The position numbers and the translations under genes are program-made. From Deltaproteobacteria bacterium RIFCSPHIGHO2_12_FULL_43_9 (GTDB lineage Bacteria > Bdellovibrionota > O2-12-FULL-43-9): 23,932 bases of DNA. The DNA is taken from contig MGRR01000127.1 of the NCBI GenBank assembly GCA_001798265.1, positions 1,453 through 25,384 on the forward strand. Reading direction: 5' to 3'. Of the stretch, positions 22,871 to 23,932 are shown one piece after another. A model generated the notes under the pieces. That model saw only the letters and a program-made list of their open reading frames with translations. It was not told the origin of the DNA and did not search any database. How positions within the stretch are numbered: position 1 is the stretch's first letter; the number at the start of each line of letters is the position of its first letter.

Positions 22871-23236
22871 TTAGGCTTCTTTTGGAGGTAGTTTTCTTCC
22901 AGTTAGCTTCTCATAGGCGATGTCAAAGGCATTATTGTGAGATAACTTAGGATTTTTTAAACGCAATAGCTCTTTATAATCCACTATCTCATCGAAGTCT
23001 TCTGCACTTATGAAGCCATACTTCTTAAATGATTCTAGATGTTGTTCTTTTAAATATTTGCGTATTTTAGGATCGCTGTAGTCAGAGTCGACCTGTTTAT
23101 TAAAGTTAGAAACAATATTTGTATCTCTTAAGTTAGTATCTTTTTTTGTATCTCCGGTAAGTTTGCCTTTTAACGATTTTTCCGAGGTGGAGCCTGATCT
23201 TTTTTTCGTCTTCTTTTGAGCTTGAATAGTATCCAT
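22871..23236 (-). CDS. Conserved hypothetical protein, second overlapping gene of cassette (copy 2)
   Basis: A 121-residue homologue of the protein at 2880-3209. Residues 1-35 are Lys/Thr/Ser-rich (KKTKKRSGSTSEKS), likely disordered, and encoded within the first gene. The C-terminal part has DYSDPKIRKYLKEQ and PKLSHNNAFDIAYEKL, matching copy 1, plus an extra segment of about 20 residues around FISAEDFDEIVDY. The ATG is the only Met in the protein. It has an AGGGGGT Shine-Dalgarno 9 nt upstream, inside the first gene. The start lies 283 nt after the first gene's start, exactly as in copy 1. Family not recognised. Confidence 0.8.
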   Translation of the reverse strand: MDTIQAQKKTKKRSGSTSEKSLKGKLTGDTKKDTNLRDTNIVSNFNKQVDSDYSDPKIRKYLKEQHLESFKKYGFISAEDFDEIVDYKELLRLKNPKLSHNNAFDIAYEKLTGRKLPPKEA

Positions 23237-23519
23237 TTTCTAATACCCCCTTAAAAGCTTTGGTAATTATTATATCTTCATCTTTGTAAAGAAAATAAAG
23301 TTCGTTATCCTGTAAAAGTCTATATAAATGAGAAGCAAATCCATAAAGTGCTTGAAGGTTTTTATTATATAGAAATTTTTTATATGCAAACCATCTGTCG
23401 ACATAATATTCGTAGGCTGGGTCTGAGTCAACGCTCTGCTTGTCTCTTAACCACTGCTCTTTAATTAGTTTCAATTCTTCTTCAGTATAAAAAGGGAGTG
23501 CTTTTTTGCGAGGAGACAT
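23133..23519 (-). CDS. Conserved hypothetical protein, first gene of two-gene cassette (copy 2)
   Basis: A 128-residue homologue of the protein at 2597-2980. Shared blocks are YT.EEL..IK (with YTEEELKLIK here), W.RDK, DSDPAYEYYVDR, LY.KNLQALY, the VLENGYYSSSK block and RQTYRRYKKRY at the end. The C-terminal block is among the best conserved parts although it overlaps the second gene for 104 nt. There is no Shine-Dalgarno; the start is set by a promoter whose -10 ends 7 nt upstream. Located in a tRNA-bounded unit without integrase. Function unknown. Confidence 0.82.
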   Translation of the reverse strand: MSPRKKALPFYTEEELKLIKEQWLRDKQSVDSDPAYEYYVDRWFAYKKFLYNKNLQALYGFASHLYRLLQDNELYFLYKDEDIIITKAFKGVLENGYYSSSKEDEKKIRLHLGKIVKRQTYRRYKKRY

Positions 23520-23526
23520 AGAGGTG

Positions 23527-23555
23527 CTTATAATGTTTTATTTTTCTTTTGTAAA
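23527..23555 (-). promoter_or_regulatory. Promoter of cassette copy 2, leaderless start
   Basis: On the minus strand, TTTACA (23555-23550), 17-nt spacer, TATAAG (23532-23527), then 7 nt to the ATG at 23519. The -35 sequence and spacing match copy 1, while the spacer sequence has diverged. Confidence 0.7.
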
Positions 23556-23714
23556 TTTGCTCTAGTACTACGACCGAAACTCAAAATTTGCAATCAATTG
23601 CAATCAACTAAAGTAGATATTGGTGCAAACAAGTGCATTTCGGTGGAAGTCATGGATTGACAAGTTATTGATTTCATTGTTTTCTGTGAATGAGTTCAAT
23701 AGGTTGTGACGGTA

Positions 23715-23762
23715 GGTTCAAATCCCTGCGCCGCTACCAAATTTTCCCAAACACGTCATCCC
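23715..23762. repeat. 48-bp direct repeat, right copy (att-like)
   Basis: Exact copy of 22373-22420: the 25-nt tRNA tail with CCA plus 23 nt. Upstream sequence does not form the rest of a tRNA. Confidence 0.88.
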
Positions 23763-23932
23763 CAGCGCGAAGCGCGTCGGGGATCTGTTTTTTAAATCAC
23801 TTCCCGATTTGCAATCAATCTCACCGCAATCAAATCTGCCTCGAACCAAAAAAATAAGCTTCTTAATTTTAAACAATTTGTGTCTTTTTTTGCCATTGGC
23901 TTTGTTGCATAAAGCCCCGTATCACCCTGGGT
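23758..23932. other. Sequence after the right tRNA tail
   Basis: Hairpin ATCCCC-agcgc-gaa-gcgc-GGGGAT (23758-23784) in the same place as the one at 22416-22446 but with different stem bases. Then gcaatcaatctcaccgcaat and 'ctgcctcgaacc' (23811-23847), again parallel to 22471-22507. No gene seen before the window ends. Confidence 0.6.

Larger units (their letters stand above)
22398..23739. mobile_element. 1342-bp tRNA-bounded unit carrying cassette copy 2
   Basis: The segment between the end of the real tRNA and the end of the duplicated tRNA tail. It contains only the two-gene cassette, hairpins and short 'gcaatcaa' repeats, and no integrase. The right-hand tRNA tail is again followed by the same type of left-end sequence, as if a second related unit begins at 23740 and leaves the window. 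Confidence 0.65.

Noticed and set aside
23897..23932. 'ggctttgttgcataaa' at the right edge as an insertion-sequence end
   Set aside because: It is reminiscent of some IS terminal repeats, but only 36 bases remain and no transposase or second end is visible.

Overview
This window looks like a chromosomal segment of a Gram-negative, deltaproteobacteria-like or candidate-lineage bacterium. The reasons are several lipobox proteins, a bacterial topoisomerase VI operon, an HU protein, a CCA-encoding tRNA gene, and dozens of short palindromic 'gtcat..atgac' repeats of the kind that litter some metagenome-derived genomes. The lineage is an inference; no rRNA or marker gene is present to prove it.

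Layout. 1-730 (-) is an edge-truncated membrane protein with a CHASE2-like extracytoplasmic region. 935-2074 (+) is a patatin-like lipase. After a repeat cluster and an 89-bp inverted-repeat element comes a two-gene cassette of unknown function (2597-3209), then a quinone oxidoreductase-like enzyme and a complete polar amino acid ABC importer (lipoprotein binding protein, permease, ATPase; 4363-6671). A Phd-type antitoxin/PIN toxin pair (6868-7511) follows. On the minus strand an M42 aminopeptidase and QueF (7508-8971) are separated from a GH3-family enzyme (11158-12852) by an insertion. The insertion carries an AbrB-type antitoxin, a Doc/Fic toxin and an exported Nudix hydrolase, and it is flanked by an exact 204-bp direct repeat that includes the first part of queF. 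Next are a GAF-Fis regulator, a membrane PH-domain protein, HU, a membrane-anchored coiled-coil protein containing translated palindromic repeats, and a second toxin-antitoxin pair (RHH/PIN, 16418-17079). A tightly overlapping minus-strand operon (17224-22156) encodes a large exported protein, topoisomerase VI B, topoisomerase VI A and a lipoprotein. A tRNA with anticodon CAT (22321-22397) is followed by a 1342-bp unit ending in a second copy of the tRNA 3' end. That unit contains a diverged second copy of the unknown two-gene cassette.

Most notable: the two-gene cassette occurs twice (2560-3209 and 22871-23555). Both copies keep the same promoter geometry (TTTACA, 17 nt, TATAAA/G), an apparently leaderless first gene, and a second gene that starts exactly 283 nt downstream of the first, inside it and in another frame, with its own embedded ribosome binding site. 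The overlap is about 100 nt in each. One copy lies in a small tRNA-bounded unit with no integrase. This is the best candidate here for an undescribed mobile two-gene system; its function is not evident from sequence.

A second theme is invasion of the genome by palindromic repeats, including in-frame within topoisomerase VI B and the coiled-coil protein. A third is toxin-antitoxin partner mixing: Phd with PIN, and AbrB with Doc.
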